DNA of 64,000 bases from Hymenobacter chitinivorans DSM 11115 (GTDB lineage: Bacteria; Bacteroidota; Bacteroidia; Cytophagales; Hymenobacteraceae): NCBI RefSeq assembly GCF_002797555.1, contig NZ_PGFA01000006.1, positions 90,090 to 154,089 of the forward strand, given 5' to 3'. Under the pieces are notes generated by a model, which saw only the letters and a list, made by a program, of their open reading frames with translations, was not told the DNA's origin and made no database searches. Below are positions 62,399 through 64,000 of this stretch, piece by piece; positions within the stretch are counted from its first letter, which is position 1, and each line of letters begins with the position of its first letter. Made by a program: the position numbers and the translations under genes.

Positions 62399-63676
62399 AT
62401 GCTCGACCGTCAAGTCGCTCCTCCCGTTCAGCCGCTGGCCAGCGTTACGCTACCAGCGGCTGACGTGTTTTCGCTCCCCAACGGAGCCCGTCTGCACGTC
62501 ATTCATAACAGTGCCCAACCTGTCGTCCGCCTGCAGTTGGTATTTCCAGCCGGTAAATGGTACGAGCCAGTATCCGGCTTATCCATGCTTACGGCTCGCA
62601 TGGTGCTCGAGGGCACCCTAACTCGCACCGCCCGCCAGATAGCCGACGAAGTCGCCTTCTATGGGGCTTCTTTGGAGTGTGAGCAAGGCTTCGACCAGGC
62701 TACTCTTACGCTCTACTGCCTTAGCCGTCACTTGGAGTCCCTGTTGCCCGTTGTGGCTGATGTTATTTCTGCCGCGTCTTTCCCCGAAGCTGAACTCGCT
62801 CAACTCAAAGCCAGGACCATTCAAAACATCCGGATTGAGCGGCAGAAAACCAGTTATTTGGCCTCTGAGCACTTTTCCCGTACTCTTTATGGTCCGAGCT
62901 ACCCATACGGGCGCATGTTCGATGAGGGCCTAGTACAAGAAGCGGACCGCGAGGAACTACTCCGCTTCTACCAGTCGGCTTACCAACTCTCCGCAGCAGA
63001 AATCTTCCTCTGTGGTGATGTAAGCTCCGCTCACATTGATCTGGTGACCACCGTCATTGGCCGGCTTCCTACGCTCACCGCTGCTGCACCACCAATATCT
63101 GCAGCCCTAGCAACTCCTTCTACTGCGCCCAAAGAACATGTGACGGTAGCTGATGCTATGCAGTCTTCCTTGCGCATCGGACGCGTGTGGCCCAATATGA
63201 GCCACCCAGCAATGCACAAGCTCCAGGTACTGATCAAAGTATTGGGTGGTTATTTTGGCTCGCGCTTAATGAAGAACATCCGCGAAGACAAAGGCCTAAC
63301 GTATGGTATTTACGCTAGTATCGGCTCCCGAGAACATGCCAATAATTTTGTTATCGGCACCGATGTAAATGCAGCTTCTACCTCTGTAGCAGTACAAGAG
63401 ATATACAAAGAGCTGGATATCCTTCAGAGTCAATTGATTCCTCAGGAAGAGCTGCAGACCGTAAAAAACTACATGGTTGGTAAGTTTGCCAATGAACTAA
63501 GCACCGTATTTGAGCAATGTGATAAATACAAAAACTTAGTATTCCTCGACCTACCTGCATCCTACTATTCTGATTTCATTGCTGAGGTTAACCAAGTCAC
63601 CGCAGATGAATTGCAGGCATTAGCCCAAGAATACCTCTCCCCCATATCAATGACTGAAGTAATTGCCGGCCCTTAA
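62399..63676 (+). CDS. M16-family protein lacking the zinc motif
   Basis: A 425-aa insulinase-like (M16) protein, two halves of the usual fold. At the place of HxxEH (normally GxxHxxEHxxFxG) it reads GLSMLTARMVLEGT, so zinc-binding residues are missing. The C-terminal half keeps the Arg/Tyr pair context (GGYFGSRLMKNIREDKGLTYGIYA). In heterodimeric M16 peptidases one subunit holds HxxEH and the other the R/Y pair, so this is probably the non-catalytic partner. No HxxEH partner is in the window. It is 9 bp after porV and ends at a strong terminator, so it shares the porUV operon. No signal peptide is visible. Confidence 0.88.
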   Translation: MLDRQVAPPVQPLASVTLPAADVFSLPNGARLHVIHNSAQPVVRLQLVFPAGKWYEPVSGLSMLTARMVLEGTLTRTARQIADEVAFYGASLECEQGFDQATLTLYCLSRHLESLLPVVADVISAASFPEAELAQLKARTIQNIRIERQKTSYLASEHFSRTLYGPSYPYGRMFDEGLVQEADREELLRFYQSAYQLSAAEIFLCGDVSSAHIDLVTTVIGRLPTLTAAAPPISAALATPSTAPKEHVTVADAMQSSLRIGRVWPNMSHPAMHKLQVLIKVLGGYFGSRLMKNIREDKGLTYGIYASIGSREHANNFVIGTDVNAASTSVAVQEIYKELDILQSQLIPQEELQTVKNYMVGKFANELSTVFEQCDKYKNLVFLDLPASYYSDFIAEVNQVTADELQALAQEYLSPISMTEVIAGP

Positions 63677-63687
63677 CTAGCGGCAAT

Positions 63688-63726
63688 AAAAAAGCCCCTG
63701 CTACTCCATGTAGCAGGGGCTTTTTT
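63688..63726 (+). terminator. Terminator of the porU-porV-M16 operon
   Basis: AAAAAAGCCCCTGCTAC, a 5-base loop, then GTAGCAGGGGCTTTTTT: a perfect 17-bp stem, 11 bp after the M16 stop. Confidence 0.95.
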
Positions 63727-63887
63727 ATTGCCTTTAATAACTCAAACCCATTCACATATAAAGAATTTCAGAGCAGCAAAAGGTTAACGGTTAGATACTG
63801 CTAATACAGACATCAAGCACTATCAGTATAATTCATCAAAATGACGTGTCGGATACTTTTCCTGCATGTCTGAATCTACTAACCAAT

Positions 63888-64000
63888 ATGAATAAGGCTT
63901 CTGCTATTTCCACTCACGGCAGCGTAGCAGTTCGCTTCCCGGCCGAGTACCATGCGTCGGAGTACCGTTTGGGTCAGCGGCATTACCCGGCCTGCTCCCG
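63888..64000 (+). CDS. Start of an unrecognised gene (partial)
   Basis: An open frame begins at ATG 63888 (MNKASAISTHGSVAVRFPAE) and runs off the window after 37 codons. The 161 bp between the operon terminator and this ATG are AT-rich, as a promoter region would be. No signal peptide and no motif that I recognise; the frame has normal GC-rich codon use from about codon 10, so it is likely a real gene. Confidence 0.5.
   Translation, partial: MNKASAISTHGSVAVRFPAEYHASEYRLGQRHYPACS

Overview
The window is a chromosomal segment of a GC-rich member of the phylum Bacteroidota, most probably Cytophagales/Hymenobacteraceae (Hymenobacter-like). The evidence is a SusC/SusD pair under ECF sigma/FecR control, type IX secretion genes (porU, porV, C-terminal sorting domains), LytTR/LytS two-component genes, DUF4270 and Kelch lipoproteins, and almost no Shine-Dalgarno signals. 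I see no rRNA, tRNA, transposase or phage gene. This placement is inference from gene content.

Layout. 1-6.8 kb: 5' end of mreB, an inverted-repeat intergenic element, purH, then an acyl-CoA-dehydrogenase-like / PIG-L deacetylase / methyltransferase operon that converges on a GT2 glycosyltransferase, and a DUF4174 gene. 6.9-27.8 kb: a polysaccharide utilisation locus (PUL), all on the minus strand. It runs ECF sigma - FecR - SusC - SusD - GH43 - GH97 - GH8 (Rex-type) - GH43 - GH43/CBM6 - CE1/CE1 double esterase - GH95 - GH43. The enzyme set fits heavily decorated arabinoxylan: xylose backbone trimming, arabinose and galactose removal, and ester removal. No endo-xylanase is present, so it appears built for oligosaccharides.

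28-34.4 kb: a regulatory neighbourhood with a Spy-like protein, a charged secreted protein with an internal duplication, DUF4270 and Kelch lipoproteins, and a LytTR/LytS two-component system. Two unexplained DNA structures lie here. One is an array of eight palindromic units (GGCACCGGTGCC and degenerate copies) spaced exactly 42 bp. The other is three sets of direct repeats (core TTCATCGRC) spaced 21 bp upstream of lytS, the Kelch operon and the charged-protein gene, which look like LytTR operators and would define a small local regulon.

34.4-41 kb: DoxX, two tandem Omp85-like barrel paralogues, a UbiA prenyltransferase, a cold-shock protein, a KdsC phosphatase, IscX, an ISC-type ferredoxin and a DUF2520 protein. 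41-51 kb: a T9SS-sorted adhesin-like protein, a cytochrome c maturation cluster (ccmB-C-D-E-F, with a Cys-type CcmE) and a T9SS-sorted beta-helix protein. 51-64 kb: a TolB-propeller/beta-barrel fusion with a FAD oxidoreductase, an MBL hydrolase, a phosphatidylserine synthase, the T9SS sortase porU with its shuttle porV, a catalytically dead M16 protein, and the start of an unrecognised gene.

The secretion genes could export the sorted proteins encoded here. The PUL is a self-contained sense-import-degrade unit whose import (SusCD) and enzyme genes are separated by a hairpin and a palindrome, so they may be two transcription units.
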